Shown piece by piece: positions 7,208-17,610 of a stretch of DNA of 64,000 nucleotides (position 1 is its first letter; the number at the start of each line of letters is the position of its first letter). The position numbers and the translations under genes are program-made. The notes beneath the pieces were generated by a model that ran no database searches, had not been told where the DNA came from, and was given only the letters and a program-made list of their open reading frames with translations. Source of the DNA: Sphingomicrobium sp. XHP0239 (GTDB lineage Bacteria > Pseudomonadota > Alphaproteobacteria > Sphingomonadales > Sphingomonadaceae); contig NZ_CP154608.1 of the NCBI RefSeq assembly GCF_039555325.1, forward strand, positions 2,232,001-2,296,000. Reading direction: 5' to 3'.

Positions 7208-10009
7208 ATGCACATCACCGGAACCGCCCTTGGCGCCATCGCTGCGATGCTCGCGCAGGAAGCACCCCAGGACCCCACGCCCATTCCCGCGCCGCAGGAT
7301 GCGCCGGCAGAGGCGCAGGATGTCGACGATGCGGTCGACGAGGAGACCGTTCAACCCGATCCGGTGCCGGTGGTCGATGAGCCAATCGCCGACGACGACG
7401 GAATCGTGATCACCGCCGGGCGGCCGCGCGGATCGGTGGTCGGCGATGCCGAGCCGATCGTGACGCTCGATGCGCGCGACATCGCTGCGACCGGCGCGCG
7501 CAGCGTCGAGGAACTGCTGGAGGCTCTCCAGCCGGAAATCGGCTCCAACCGCGGGCGCGGCGGCGGACGGCCCGTCCTGCTGATCGACGGGCGGCGGATT
7601 TCGGGATTCCGCGAGCTGCGCGGGCTTCCGCCCGAGGCGATCGAGCGGATGGACATCCTCGCCGAGGAAGTCGCGTTGACCTATGGCTACAGCGCCGACC
7701 AGCGGGTGGTGAATTTCGTGCTGCGCGAGAATTTCTTCTCGACGACGCTGGAAACCGAAATGCGGGCCCCGACCGATGGCGGGCGCGCGGGCTTCGAGTT
7801 CGAGGCCGATCGCCTGATGCTGTCGCCCGGCAAGCGGACGACCTTCGAGTTCGAATATGAAACCCAGGGCAAGCTCACCGAGAACGAGCGCGATATCGCC
7901 CTCGAACCTATCGAGACGCTGGAAGGCGCGATCGACCCCCGCCCCTTCCGCACGCTGGAAGGCAGTAGCGAGGATTTGTCGCTGTCGACGGTCATCAAGC
8001 GGCCGCTCGGGGAGATCGACCTGACGGTCAACGGCGAGCTGTCCGAAGGTATCGGTCAGAGTCTCCTGGGACCGGACGTCGCGCGGCTCAACGTGCCGGC
8101 AGATAGCCCGTTCGCGATCGATGGTGTCGATACCGAAGTGTTGCGCGCCACGAACTTTGGCGCCTTGGCGCGCGACCGGCGTTCGCGCACGGGAGCGTTG
8201 GCCTTCATCCTGAATTCGCCTCCGGGCGACTGGCTCTGGTCGTCGAACGGCACGCTCGACGTCACGGAAACGCGCACCCGCACCGATCGCGGGGTGAACG
8301 TCGAGGCGATCCAGGCGGATCTCGACGCGCTCGATCCGCGCGTGAGTCCGTTCAACAATCTTGCGTTCGGTGCGCCGGTGCGCAACGAGGCGCTGTCGAC
8401 CAGTGTGCAGGCGGTCCTCGACGGGCAATTGTCGGGCGTCATCGCCGACCTGCCGGCGGGCGAATTGCGGCCGACCTTCCGCGCCGGCGTGAACTATCTG
8501 TCGATCGACAGCAGCGACACGATTTCGGGGATCGAGGAGGATGTCTCCCTCGACCGCACGCGGCTGTTCGCTTCGGCCAACCTCGATGCGCCGCTTCTCG
8601 AGGACAGTCCGGTCGGCGAGATCGGGATCGGGTTCAACGGACTCGTCGAGGAACTGTCGGACTTCGGCACGCTGACCGCGCTCGGCGGCGGCGTGAACTG
8701 GCGCCCGACGGACCGGCTGCGGCTGCGCGTCAATTATCAGCGCGAGGAGGGCGCACCCTCGCTTTCCCAGCTCGGCGATCCCGTAACCATCGAGCCGCTG
8801 GCACGGGTGTTCGATTTCACCACTGGGGAAACGGTGTTCATTCCGGTGATTACCGGCGGCAACCCCGACCTCGTCGCCGATACGCGCGAGGTGTGGAGCC
8901 TCGGCGCGAACTGGGAAGTGCCGATCGACAACGACGACATCGACATCGATCTTCGTGCCGATTTCGTCTCGACCCGGATCGACAATCCGCAGGGCGGTTT
9001 TCCCTCCGTGTCTCCCGAGATCGAGGCGGCGTTCCCTGGCCGGTTCGTGCGCGATGCGATGGGCGATCTCGTCAGTGTCGACTTCACGCCCGTGAATTAC
9101 GCCCAATCGCGGCGCGACAGCCTCCGCTACGGCTTCTCGCTGCGCCACACGCTCGAAGCCGATCCGCCGAGCCCCGAGACGATCCAGCGCTTCCGGGAGC
9201 GCTTCGCGCGTCTCGGATTGGAAGGACAGCGCGGGCAGCGTCAGCAGGCCGCCAACGCGCAGTCCGAAGGTCGGCAGGGACCACCGACGCCCGAAGGCCG
9301 CCAGCGGCCGTCGAGTGAACAGCAAAACCAGAGCGAGACCCGGCAACAGGGCGAGAACCAGCAGGGTCAGGCCCAGGAAGGCCAGACCCAGGAAGGTCAG
9401 CAGTCCCAGCAGGGACAGCAGCAGGCACGCGGACGTCGCGGCGGCGGCGGTCCGGGCGGATTCGGCGGCGGACGCGGCAATCGCGGCGGCCGGTTGTGGG
9501 CCAGCGTCACGCACGAGATCAATTTCACCGACGAACTGCTGATTGCCGAAGACGGGCCGCTGCTCGATTATCTCGACGGCGACGCGCTCGGCGGGACGGG
9601 CGGACGGTCGCGTCACACGCTGGAGGGGCGGTTCGGCCTGTTCAACAACGGCTGGGGCGCGCGGGTCGATGTCGACTGGTATTCGACCACGCGGGTGGAC
9701 AGCGGGATCGGACAGCTACGCTTTGCCGATTACGGCACCTTCGACATCAACCTCTACGCCAATCTTGGCGAGAATCTCGATCTCCTGTCGCGCGAACCAT
9801 GGCTTCGGGGCACCTCGATCCAGCTGGGCATCGACAATGTGCTCAACGATCGGCCCAAGGTGACCGACGAGTTCGGCAACGTGCCGCCAAGGTATCAGGC
9901 CGATCTTCTGCGTCCCGAGGGGCGGGTGATCAGCCTGGAAATCCGCAAGCTGTTCGTGCCGACGCGGTTCATCCGCGAGCAGTTTCAGCGGATGCGTGGC
10001 GGAAGCTAG
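7208..10009 (+). CDS. TonB-dependent receptor with Gln/Arg/Gly-rich insert
   Basis: 933 residues. A short hydrophobic N-terminus is followed by an acidic, Pro/Ala-rich segment, a TonB-box-like DGIVITA, a plug domain (SVEELLEALQPEIG, PVLLIDGRRISG, PPEAIERMDILAEEVALTYGY) and an outer-membrane beta barrel ending in an aromatic-rich strand region. The start at 7208 has an AGGAA ribosome-binding sequence 8 bp upstream; any longer reading would run into the amidase gene. Residues about 669-762 are a low-complexity insert rich in Gln, then Arg and Gly (see repeat entry), placed between barrel strands and so probably in a surface loop. The cognate ligand is unknown. The TAG stop overlaps that of ppa in a CTAG. 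Confidence 0.88.
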   Translation: MHITGTALGAIAAMLAQEAPQDPTPIPAPQDAPAEAQDVDDAVDEETVQPDPVPVVDEPIADDDGIVITAGRPRGSVVGDAEPIVTLDARDIAATGARSVEELLEALQPEIGSNRGRGGGRPVLLIDGRRISGFRELRGLPPEAIERMDILAEEVALTYGYSADQRVVNFVLRENFFSTTLETEMRAPTDGGRAGFEFEADRLMLSPGKRTTFEFEYETQGKLTENERDIALEPIETLEGAIDPRPFRTLEGSSEDLSLSTVIKRPLGEIDLTVNGELSEGIGQSLLGPDVARLNVPADSPFAIDGVDTEVLRATNFGALARDRRSRTGALAFILNSPPGDWLWSSNGTLDVTETRTRTDRGVNVEAIQADLDALDPRVSPFNNLAFGAPVRNEALSTSVQAVLDGQLSGVIADLPAGELRPTFRAGVNYLSIDSSDTISGIEEDVSLDRTRLFASANLDAPLLEDSPVGEIGIGFNGLVEELSDFGTLTALGGGVNWRPTDRLRLRVNYQREEGAPSLSQLGDPVTIEPLARVFDFTTGETVFIPVITGGNPDLVADTREVWSLGANWEVPIDNDDIDIDLRADFVSTRIDNPQGGFPSVSPEIEAAFPGRFVRDAMGDLVSVDFTPVNYAQSRRDSLRYGFSLRHTLEADPPSPETIQRFRERFARLGLEGQRGQRQQAANAQSEGRQGPPTPEGRQRPSSEQQNQSETRQQGENQQGQAQEGQTQEGQQSQQGQQQARGRRGGGGPGGFGGGRGNRGGRLWASVTHEINFTDELLIAEDGPLLDYLDGDALGGTGGRSRHTLEGRFGLFNNGWGARVDVDWYSTTRVDSGIGQLRFADYGTFDINLYANLGENLDLLSREPWLRGTSIQLGIDNVLNDRPKVTDEFGNVPPRYQADLLRPEGRVISLEIRKLFVPTRFIREQFQRMRGGS
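9213..9495 (+). repeat. low-complexity Gln-rich and Arg/Gly-rich coding insert
   Basis: About 94 codons inside the TonB receptor gene. The first two thirds encode Gln, Glu, Gly and Ser with an imperfect 15-bp repeat around CCAGGAAGGCCAGA at about 9362-9405; the last third encodes RGRRGGGGPGGFGGGRGNRG, resembling an RGG box. Reading frame is kept. Barrel-type sequence resumes with WASVTHEINF. Confidence 0.85.
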
Positions 10010-10536
10010 GCCTTCCCCACGCGATCAACCGCGTCGCGCACGACCTTCAACGCATCATCGCGGTCGCCCCAGCGACCGATGCGCACCCATTTCTCCTTCT
10101 CCAGATCCTTGTAGTGGGTGAAGAAGTGTTCGATCTGCTGGGTCACGATATGGGGCAGGTCGGTGTGGTTCTCGACACTCTCGTAATAAGGTGAAACGCG
10201 GGTCACGGGCACCGCCAGCAGTTTCTCGTCGCCTCCCGCTTCGTCTTCGAGATGAAGGACGCCGACGGGCCGCGCGGCGATCACCGTGCCCGGAAGCAGC
10301 GACCAGCGGGTCATCACCAGACAGTCGAGCGGATCGCCGTCGTCGCACAACGTCTGGGGAATGAAGCCGTAGTTGGTCGGATAGCGCATCGGCGTGTGCA
10401 GGATGCGATCGACCACCATGGCACCCGATTTCTTGTCGAACTCGTACTTGACCGGCTCGCCGCCGATCGGGACTTCGATGAAGACGTTGAGTTCGTGCGG
10501 CGGATCGTCGCCAACGGGAATGAGGTCGATGTTCAT
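10006..10536 (-). CDS. ppa: inorganic pyrophosphatase (family I)
   Basis: 176 residues, the usual length for bacterial family I soluble pyrophosphatases, which hydrolyse pyrophosphate to phosphate with Mg2+. The signature [10 protein letters not shown] with its three Asp ligands is present, together with VEIP-type [17 protein letters not shown] and YGFIPQT; the C-terminal [13 protein letters not shown] matches the family. Cytosolic housekeeping enzyme. It is convergent with the TonB receptor gene, the two TAG stops sharing CTAG at 10006-10009, and divergent from hisS. Confidence 0.97.
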   Translation of the reverse strand: MNIDLIPVGDDPPHELNVFIEVPIGGEPVKYEFDKKSGAMVVDRILHTPMRYPTNYGFIPQTLCDDGDPLDCLVMTRWSLLPGTVIAARPVGVLHLEDEAGGDEKLLAVPVTRVSPYYESVENHTDLPHIVTQQIEHFFTHYKDLEKEKWVRIGRWGDRDDALKVVRDAVDRVGKA

Positions 10537-10619
10537 GCCGGGCCTGTAGCGCTGCGGGGGCGGAGGGCCAAGGCGAAAAGGGTGGATTGCGTTGGCCCGA
10601 GCGACTAACCGCTCGCTGC

Positions 10620-11903
10620 ATGAATAAATTCAGGCCGATCAAGGGCACGCAGAGCCTCTATGGCGAGGAAGCGGAGCGGTTCCAGCACGTGGTGGAGACG
10701 TTCGACCGGGTGCGGCGGCTTTACAATTTCGCGCGTGTCGAAGTGCCGGTGTTCGAGGTGACCGGTGTATTCGCCCGCACGATGGGCGAAACGAGCGACG
10801 TCGTGTCCAAGGAGATGTGGTCGTTCGAATCGCGCTCCGAGGGATCGGTGACCTTGCGGCCCGAGTTCACCGCGGGGATTGCGCGCGCCTACCTGTCCGA
10901 GGGCTGGCAGCAGCACGCCCCGATGAAGGTTGCGACGCACGGGGCGGCGTTCCGGTACGAACGACCGCAGAAGGGTCGTTATCGCCAGTTTCACCAGCTC
11001 GACGCCGAGGTGATCGGAAGCGCCGAACCGCTGGCCGACGTCGAATTGCTGACGATGGGTGCACAACTGCTCGAAGAATTGGGGATCGGCGCGGTTCGGC
11101 TGAAGCTCAACACGCTGGGCGATGCGGAAAGTCGTGACCGGTGGCGCGCCGCGCTGGTCGAGCATTTTGCGAGCCACCGCGACGAGCTGAGCGAGGATTC
11201 GCAGGACCGGCTGGAGCGCAATCCGCTGCGCATTCTCGACAGCAAGGACCCCCGCGATCGACCGTTTGCCGAGAGCGCGCCGCAGATGGACTTGAGCGCC
11301 GAAGCGGAGGATTTCTTCGGAAAGGTGCGTGCGGGGCTCGATGCGGCGGGCGTCGCCTACGAACTCGATCCGCACCTGGTGCGCGGGCTCGATTACTATC
11401 GCCATACCGCGTTCGAATTCGTCACCGACCAGTTGGGCGCGCAGGGCACCGTTCTGGCGGGGGGGCGTTACGACGGGCTGATCGAACAGCTGGGCGGATC
11501 GCATACGCCGGCCGTCGGCTGGGCCGCGGGGATCGAGCGGCTGGCGATGCTGCTCGATGGCGGCGAGGTCGTGCGCAAGGTCGATGCGGCGGTGCTTCCG
11601 ATGGGCGACAAGGCCCAGGGGCTCGGCATCGCGGTCGTGACGGCGCTGCGCAAGGCCGGGCTGGCGGGTGAACTGTTCGCCAGCGGCAAGATGGGCAAGC
11701 GGATGAGCCGCGCCGACGAGGCGGGCGCGCTGGCGGCGATCATCATCGGCGACGACGAGATCGAAGCGGGCGAATTGCAGGTGAAGGTGCTGAGCACCGG
11801 CGAGCAGAAGGCGCTGGCGCCCGCGGCAGCGGTCGAGGCGATCACCGAACTGGCGGTCGAGCGGCAGATGCGTGCTGTGCTCGGCACCGACGAGGAGGAA
11901 TAA
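10620..11903 (+). CDS. hisS: histidyl-tRNA synthetase
   Basis: 427 residues, class II aminoacyl-tRNA synthetase charging tRNA-His. Motif 1 region [19 protein letters not shown], motif 2 region [16 protein letters not shown], the histidine-specific [14 protein letters not shown] and motif 3 region GWAAGIERL are all present, and an anticodon-binding domain covers the last 100 residues. The start [15 protein letters not shown] at 10620 is typical; an ATG at 10587 adds 11 atypical residues. prfA follows after only 2 bases, and prmC overlaps prfA, so hisS-prfA-prmC form a translation operon. Confidence 0.97.
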   Translation: MNKFRPIKGTQSLYGEEAERFQHVVETFDRVRRLYNFARVEVPVFEVTGVFARTMGETSDVVSKEMWSFESRSEGSVTLRPEFTAGIARAYLSEGWQQHAPMKVATHGAAFRYERPQKGRYRQFHQLDAEVIGSAEPLADVELLTMGAQLLEELGIGAVRLKLNTLGDAESRDRWRAALVEHFASHRDELSEDSQDRLERNPLRILDSKDPRDRPFAESAPQMDLSAEAEDFFGKVRAGLDAAGVAYELDPHLVRGLDYYRHTAFEFVTDQLGAQGTVLAGGRYDGLIEQLGGSHTPAVGWAAGIERLAMLLDGGEVVRKVDAAVLPMGDKAQGLGIAVVTALRKAGLAGELFASGKMGKRMSRADEAGALAAIIIGDDEIEAGELQVKVLSTGEQKALAPAAAVEAITELAVERQMRAVLGTDEEE

Positions 11904-11905
11904 GT

Positions 11906-12978
<1,073 letters not shown>

Positions 12979-12982
<4 letters not shown>

Positions 12983-13812
12983 GCGATACCGCACGGCGGC
13001 TGACCGCCGCGGCGGCGCGCTTGGCGAACGTGAGCGACACGCCGCGGCTGGATGCGGAATTGCTGGCCGCATATGCTGGGGGATTGGAGCGCGACGCGCT
13101 GCTTCTCGACCCGGAGCGATCGCTGCCTGCATCCTTCGAAGCTTTCGTCGAACGGCGCGCAGCGGGAGAGCCGATAGCCTATATCGTCGGACGCCGCGCC
13201 TTCTGGACGATCGAGCTCATGGTCGGACCGGGAGCATTGATCCCCCGTGCGGACAGCGAGACCCTGCTCGACGAGGCGGTGGCCCATTTTGCGGGGACAC
13301 CGGGGCCGGCGCGCGTTCTGGACCTCGGCACGGGGCCGGGAACGCTGTTGCTGGCAGCCCTCGACGAGTGGCCCGATGCGAGCGGCCTCGGCATCGATCT
13401 ATCCTCCAGGGCGCTCGCCTTTGCACGGCGGAATGCGGATGACTTGCGCATGACGGAGCGGGCGAACTTCCAAGAGAAGGATTTCGCGGCGGTGGGCGGA
13501 GAGCGGTTCGATCTCGTTCTGGCGAACCCCCCCTACATCGCCGAGGGTGACCCCGAACTGGCGGCGGACGTGGCCGCACATGAACCGCGCGAGGCGTTGA
13601 TGGCGGGATCGGACGGTCTCGACGCGTACCGGGTCATCGTGCCGCGCCTGCGACGCATGATGACGCCAGAAGGGATTGCGCTACTCGAGATCGGGCACCG
13701 TCAGGCCGCGGTCGTCAGCGCCATGGTCGAGGCGGAAGGCCTGCGCGCCCGGGTCGCCCGCGATCTCGCGGGACGGGACCGTGTCGTGGCTGCAACGATC
13801 GGCGACGCGTAA
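12979..13812 (+). CDS. prmC: peptide chain release factor N5-glutamine methyltransferase
   Basis: 277 residues, SAM-dependent methyltransferase that modifies the GGQ glutamine of release factors. An N-terminal helical domain is followed by a Rossmann-like domain with the SAM loop [12 protein letters not shown] and the catalytic NPPY at residues 173-176 ([10 protein letters not shown]). It starts with GTG at 12979, overlapping the prfA stop by 4 bases, which couples translation of enzyme and substrate. Confidence 0.95.
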
Positions 13813-13817
13813 AAGGG

Positions 13818-13846
13818 TTGGAATCGTAGGACTTCGTTGCTACATC
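13818..13846 (+). promoter_or_regulatory. candidate promoter for the structured leader and DUF4167 gene
   Basis: A TTGGAA box (13818-13823) and a TACATC box (13841-13846) are 17 bp apart just after the prmC stop. Three and three positions match the sigma-70 consensus plus correct spacing; weak by itself, supported by the structured leader downstream. Confidence 0.3.
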
Positions 13847-13960
13847 ATTCGGTGAAACGGGGCCATCCATCGATCTCGATCGTCCGGAACGCCCCCGCTC
13901 ATCCATCCCGCCGCATGTCTGCCTTTCCACCGACCCCAGGTCGCGGTAGGCGCGGAAACG

Positions 13961-14023
13961 GCAGCGGGAACAGCTCTCACCGGGCCGCGGGCCCCCTTGC
14001 CCGACCCGGTCTTCCGGCGCTGC
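13961..14023 (+). ncRNA. nested hairpin in the leader of the DUF4167 gene
   Basis: Three nested stems can be drawn: GCAGCG (13961-13966) with CGCTGC (14018-14023), GGAA (13967-13970) with TTCC (14012-14015), and ACCGGG (13979-13984) with CCCGGT (14005-14010), with further GC pairing inside. It is not followed by a T-run, so it is not a terminator. A further structured stretch (ACCGAC...GTCGCGGT) lies just upstream at 13929-13947. It could be a cis-regulatory leader or a small RNA; I do not recognise a known family. Confidence 0.4.
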
Positions 14024-14061
14024 TCCATTGTGGGGGCGCCCAACGACAAGGGTAATATACG

Positions 14062-14550
14062 TTGATCAGTAATCGACAGAACCGCCGCCGCGGACGCGGT
14101 GGCCAGCGAGGCGGCCCCAATCCCTCGGGCAATCGCAATCGCGGTAACGCATCGCAGCTTCTCGAAAAGTACAAGGGCCTTGCGCGCGACGCGCAGATGC
14201 AGGGCGACCGCGTGCAAGCTGAATATTATCTCCAGTTCGCGGACCATTATCACCGCGTGCTCGAGGAAATGAACTCGTCCAAGGACGATCGTCAGCAGCA
14301 GAACCAGCAGCCTCAGAAGTCCAAGTCGTCCAAGCGCGATCGTGACGACGACGAGGATGACGATCAGCAGCAGCAGCAGCAGCAGCAGGACAAGCCCAAG
14401 CGGACGCGCAAGCCGAAGAGCGACGATAGCGGACCCAAATCCGAGGACAGTCCTCCCAAGAAACGTGGACGTCCCAAGAAGTCGGATGATGGCATCGCGG
14501 CTGACGCGCTGCCGCCCGCGATCAGCACCAACGAGGCCGACGCCGCCTAG
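14062..14550 (+). CDS. DUF4167 domain-containing protein
   Basis: 162 residues. The N-terminal basic segment (NRQNRRRGRGGQRGG) and the helical core (ASQLLEKYKGLARDAQMQGD, QAEYYLQFADHYHRVL) are the DUF4167 signature seen throughout alphaproteobacteria, where the gene follows prfA-prmC. The basic, RGG-like start suggests binding to nucleic acid, which is inference. The second half is a low-complexity tail: eight consecutive Gln codons, all CAG, at 14365-14388, then Lys/Arg/Asp/Ser-rich sequence with KKRGRPKKS resembling an AT-hook. The start is TTG at 14062 with AAGGG upstream; no ATG is available nearby. Its TAG stop shares CTAG with the stop of gspO. Confidence 0.88.
   Translation: MISNRQNRRRGRGGQRGGPNPSGNRNRGNASQLLEKYKGLARDAQMQGDRVQAEYYLQFADHYHRVLEEMNSSKDDRQQQNQQPQKSKSSKRDRDDDEDDDQQQQQQQQDKPKRTRKPKSDDSGPKSEDSPPKKRGRPKKSDDGIAADALPPAISTNEADAA
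14365..14388 (+). repeat. (CAG)8 trinucleotide tract
   Basis: Eight perfect CAG units encoding eight Gln in the DUF4167 protein. Length changes would keep the frame. Confidence 0.95.
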
Positions 14551-15299
14551 ATCCGGCCGTCGGCCAACAGGCAGGCGACGAGGAATGCGGCAGCGGCGAG
14601 CGCACTGCCGAGCGGATGCTCGTGGGTTCGTTCATGCACGCTGCCGCGTATCAGTGCGAGGGCGAGCAACGCGGCGCTGCCGATCAACAGGACGAGTGGG
14701 AGCATCGCCCAGCCCGTCCATAGGCCGATGGCCCCGAACAGTTTGGGGTCGCCTGCCCCCATTCCGTCGTGGCCGCGCAATCGTTGATAACCCCGCCGCA
14801 GCCCTTCGAGCAGCAGAAAAGCCGCGGCTCCGCCGATCAGTCTATCGGTCAGCGTGATTGCGGTGACCCATTGGGCTGCCGCCAGACCAATCCCCGCGAG
14901 CAGCAGCACGAGCGGATCGGGAAGCCAGAGGTGGCGCGCGTCGAGCCAGCCGAGCGCCAGCAGCAGCCACCCCATCGCCGCGAGCGCGAGGCCGGCCGCT
15001 TCGGGCAGAATGGCAAAGGCAGTAGCGCCGATCGCCGCGGCGCCGATTTCGATCCCGACGTGCGACCGCGCGATCGGCGCGTGGCAGGCTCGGCATCTCC
15101 CCCGCAGGACGACATAGCTGACGATCGGAACCAGTTCGATCGGCGAAAGCGTGCGCGCGCACCCATCGCAGGCGGAGCGCCCTGTCAGCGCGCCTTTCCC
15201 CTCGGGCCAACGCACGACCAGCGTTGCGAGAAAGCTGCCGACGATGGCGCCCAGCAAAATGCCTGACACGATCCAGCTGGCCGGCGACACGGCCTCCAC
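14547..15299 (-). CDS. gspO: prepilin peptidase / N-methyltransferase
   Basis: 250 residues, polytopic inner-membrane aspartic protease that cleaves and N-methylates the type II pseudopilins. The cytoplasmic loop carries the zinc-binding cysteines Cys44/Cys47 and Cys69/Cys72 (SACDGCA, GRCRACH). The catalytic aspartates are Asp120 (WLDARHLWLPDP) and Asp184 (GMGAGDPKLFG). Start GTG at 15299, 3 bp after gspN; last gene of the type II operon, so the processing enzyme is made with its substrates. Confidence 0.93.
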   Translation of the reverse strand: MEAVSPASWIVSGILLGAIVGSFLATLVVRWPEGKGALTGRSACDGCARTLSPIELVPIVSYVVLRGRCRACHAPIARSHVGIEIGAAAIGATAFAILPEAAGLALAAMGWLLLALGWLDARHLWLPDPLVLLLAGIGLAAAQWVTAITLTDRLIGGAAAFLLLEGLRRGYQRLRGHDGMGAGDPKLFGAIGLWTGWAMLPLVLLIGSAALLALALIRGSVHERTHEHPLGSALAAAAFLVACLLADGRI

Positions 15300-15302
15300 G
15301 TC

Positions 15303-16022
15303 CTATTGCAGTCGGCCGCGGCTCGACAGGGTCCAGCTGCCGCCGTCTAGTGTAAAGCCCGACGCACGCAGCGCCTCGCCGATCAAGGGCGAAGCGCCCT
15401 CAACGCTCAACATCGCTTCGGTCTCGCCCAGCGCGTCGATGTAGAGCGCGACGCTGGCCCCTCCACGGGGTCCCTGCAAGGTAGCGACGACCCGCCCGTC
15501 GTCGGCGCAGGCGACCGGGCCCGAAATCTCGCCCGCGAAATAGCGGACGGCGGCGGCGGGTATGGCCGTTACGGTTCCGGTGGCGGACTTGCAGGCGGTT
15601 CCGTCGAACAGCGCGTCGACCCCGTCGAAGAGCAGCGCGTCGATCGGCAAGGGCGCGACAAGGCCCGAGACATTGACGCGACCGTTGAGCGACGCGACGC
15701 CCTCGCTCGGCCCCGACAGGAAGAAACGGCCGGTCAGCGGGCCGTCGGGATCCTCGAGCCGCTCTACCGCCACTTCGGTACGCCCGATCAAAAGGGGCAG
15801 CGGGGCGAGATTGACGTCGAAGGTGCCGAGCCGCTCGCGGCCCAGCATCGCGTTGCCGATCCGCCCCGACCAAACGGTGCCGCCCACCTGTCGCGCCGAC
15901 AAAAGGCCATCGCGGCCGAGTGCCATGTCCATCGCCACGCGCAGCGGGAAAAAGGCGAGCAGCGCCAGCAGGAAGGCGACCAGCGTCCAGACGATCCAGC
16001 GGCGGCGTCCCCGAATGGTCAT
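15303..16022 (-). CDS. gspN: type II secretion system protein N
   Basis: 239 residues with one N-terminal membrane helix (residues 10-29, WIVWTLVAFLLALLAFFPLR) and a periplasmic beta-rich domain with repeated short strands, as in GspN. An accessory part of the inner-membrane platform. The sequence VGGTVWSGRIG resembles the conserved GspN region after the helix. The start overlaps the gspM stop in ATGA. Confidence 0.85.
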   Translation of the reverse strand: MTIRGRRRWIVWTLVAFLLALLAFFPLRVAMDMALGRDGLLSARQVGGTVWSGRIGNAMLGRERLGTFDVNLAPLPLLIGRTEVAVERLEDPDGPLTGRFFLSGPSEGVASLNGRVNVSGLVAPLPIDALLFDGVDALFDGTACKSATGTVTAIPAAAVRYFAGEISGPVACADDGRVVATLQGPRGGASVALYIDALGETEAMLSVEGASPLIGEALRASGFTLDGGSWTLSSRGRLQ

Positions 16023-16504
16023 GATGCGGCCTTTGCAAGGGTGAGGTCCAGCGCCACTCCGCCTTCGCCATTGTCGGTCATCGACATCGCCTCGACCACG
16101 ACGCCCGCGGCGCGCAACTGCTCGAGCCAGGCGAGCGCGGCGGCCGAGCGCGCCTGCGCGATCGAGACGTTCGTACGATCGGGGCCGGAAGCGCTGTTGC
16201 TGGTAAGCGCGAAGCCCGCCTGGTCGGCCGAGGTCGCGACGAACTGGTCCAGCGATGCATCGATGCGCATGGGTGCGGTCGCCGTCGTCGAGGGATCGCC
16301 GCCCATCGCTTCCGCGAGCGCCTTGACCCGGCCGTAGCGATCGCTCGACGCCACATAGGTTTCGCGCGCCTCGTCATGCCAGCTGACCGCGGGCGCGATG
16401 ATCAGGAACCAGGCAATGACCGGCACCGCGACGAGCGCGAGGATGCCGAACAGGATCTGTTCGCGGCGACTGCGTCCCCGCCACCAGTCCCGGATCGCGT
16501 TCAT
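16019..16504 (-). CDS. gspM: type II secretion system protein M
   Basis: 161 residues. A short cytoplasmic tail (MNAIRDWWRGRSRREQ) typical of GspM is followed by one membrane helix (about residues 17-37) and a periplasmic ferredoxin-like domain. It partners with GspL in the inner-membrane platform. It overlaps gspL by ATGA at 16501-16504 and gspN by ATGA at 16019-16022. Confidence 0.9.
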   Translation of the reverse strand: MNAIRDWWRGRSRREQILFGILALVAVPVIAWFLIIAPAVSWHDEARETYVASSDRYGRVKALAEAMGGDPSTTATAPMRIDASLDQFVATSADQAGFALTSNSASGPDRTNVSIAQARSAAALAWLEQLRAAGVVVEAMSMTDNGEGGVALDLTLAKAAS

Positions 16505-17610
16505 GCCGTTCCTCCACGGACGGTAAGGTCGATCATGGCGCGCCCCTGTCCGTCCGACAGGGGATTGGCCGCGACCGACCAGCCGCGCTGCTGAAGCCCC
16601 AGAAGCAGGCGGTTGAGCGTATCGACGTCGGGCGCCGTAAGGCGCGCGGTCAGCGAGCCGGTGGCGTCGAAGGACAGCATGCTGGCCTCGATGCTCGCCT
16701 CTCGTTCCATCTCGGCGAAAAGGCTGGTGAGCGCCTGGGTCCCCCGACCACCGAGACCCGTGCCTCCCTGGGCGGCCAGAAGTTCGGTTTCCGCACTCTC
16801 TGCCTCGACGGGTCGGCCCAGTGCAGCCGTCGCAATCGCTGCGGTTTCCCGGTCGAGGCTCTCGGTCGCGCTGTCCCAGCGGATCGCCTTGGCGATCGGA
16901 ATGACGAGCGCGAGCAACAGGATCAGCCCGATCAGCAGCGCGAATTCCTCCAGGCGGCGCGGATCGGGCGCCCAGCGCCGTGCCCGCGCGAACCGTCCGG
17001 TGCGAAGGTCGATCGGCGGGTTCGGGACGGCAGAAGCGAGGCGCGCGTCGAGATCTTCGGGATCGAGCGTGTCGACGAATTCGTCTCCGACCAGCGCATC
17101 GACCAGCGCAGGCTCGTCGGGGAGGGCGAGGCCGTCCCGCGCGACGATGACCCGTTCGCCGACTTTCGCCTCGATCCACTTGCCATTCACGGGAAGAAGC
17201 GCGGCGAGCGGCACGATCTGGTCGAGCTCCGCCTCTTGCGCCTGCGCCCAGTCGAGCCACCGGCGCATCGTCGCGCCGTCGGTCGTGGCGATCCAGCCGT
17301 TCGCGGCGTCGGCCGCCGCGACGACATGGGGGTCGGCGCCAAGAGCGGTGTCTTCGCCCTCCAGCCGTGCGACTCCGCGTACCTGCGGGCTGGCGAACCG
17401 GTCGGGGTCGGTCCGTTCGAGACGGACGCGTTCGGGCCCGACGAGGCCGATAAGGACGACCGGTTCGCGCCCGCTCTGCGCGCTCCGGGCAAGCCATCCC
17501 GAACCCATGCCGTGGCCAATCACCCTTCCCTCGGCGACTTCCCACCAAGGTGCGTCGGATAATGAGGCGTCGGGCGCATCGGGCAGGAGGATCAGGACGG
17601 CCTTGGTCAC
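16501..17610 (-). CDS. gspL: type II secretion system protein L
   Basis: 369 residues. A cytoplasmic actin-like domain at residues 1-220 (partner of the GspE ATPase), one membrane helix near residues 240-260 (FALLIGLILLLALVIPI) and a periplasmic ferredoxin-like domain. The start is taken as GTG at 17610: it forms GTGA with the gspK stop and has GGGG 9 bp upstream, while the ATG at 17625 has no visible ribosome-binding sequence and would give 374 residues. Confidence 0.88.
   Translation of the reverse strand: MTKAVLILLPDAPDASLSDAPWWEVAEGRVIGHGMGSGWLARSAQSGREPVVLIGLVGPERVRLERTDPDRFASPQVRGVARLEGEDTALGADPHVVAAADAANGWIATTDGATMRRWLDWAQAQEAELDQIVPLAALLPVNGKWIEAKVGERVIVARDGLALPDEPALVDALVGDEFVDTLDPEDLDARLASAVPNPPIDLRTGRFARARRWAPDPRRLEEFALLIGLILLLALVIPIAKAIRWDSATESLDRETAAIATAALGRPVEAESAETELLAAQGGTGLGGRGTQALTSLFAEMEREASIEASMLSFDATGSLTARLTAPDVDTLNRLLLGLQQRGWSVAANPLSDGQGRAMIDLTVRGGTA

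Noticed and set aside
13929-14061. Possible SRP (4.5S) or 6S RNA before the DUF4167 gene
   Set aside because: The conserved GGAAG-type SRP loop and the 6S open bubble are not seen; kept only as an unassigned structured leader.
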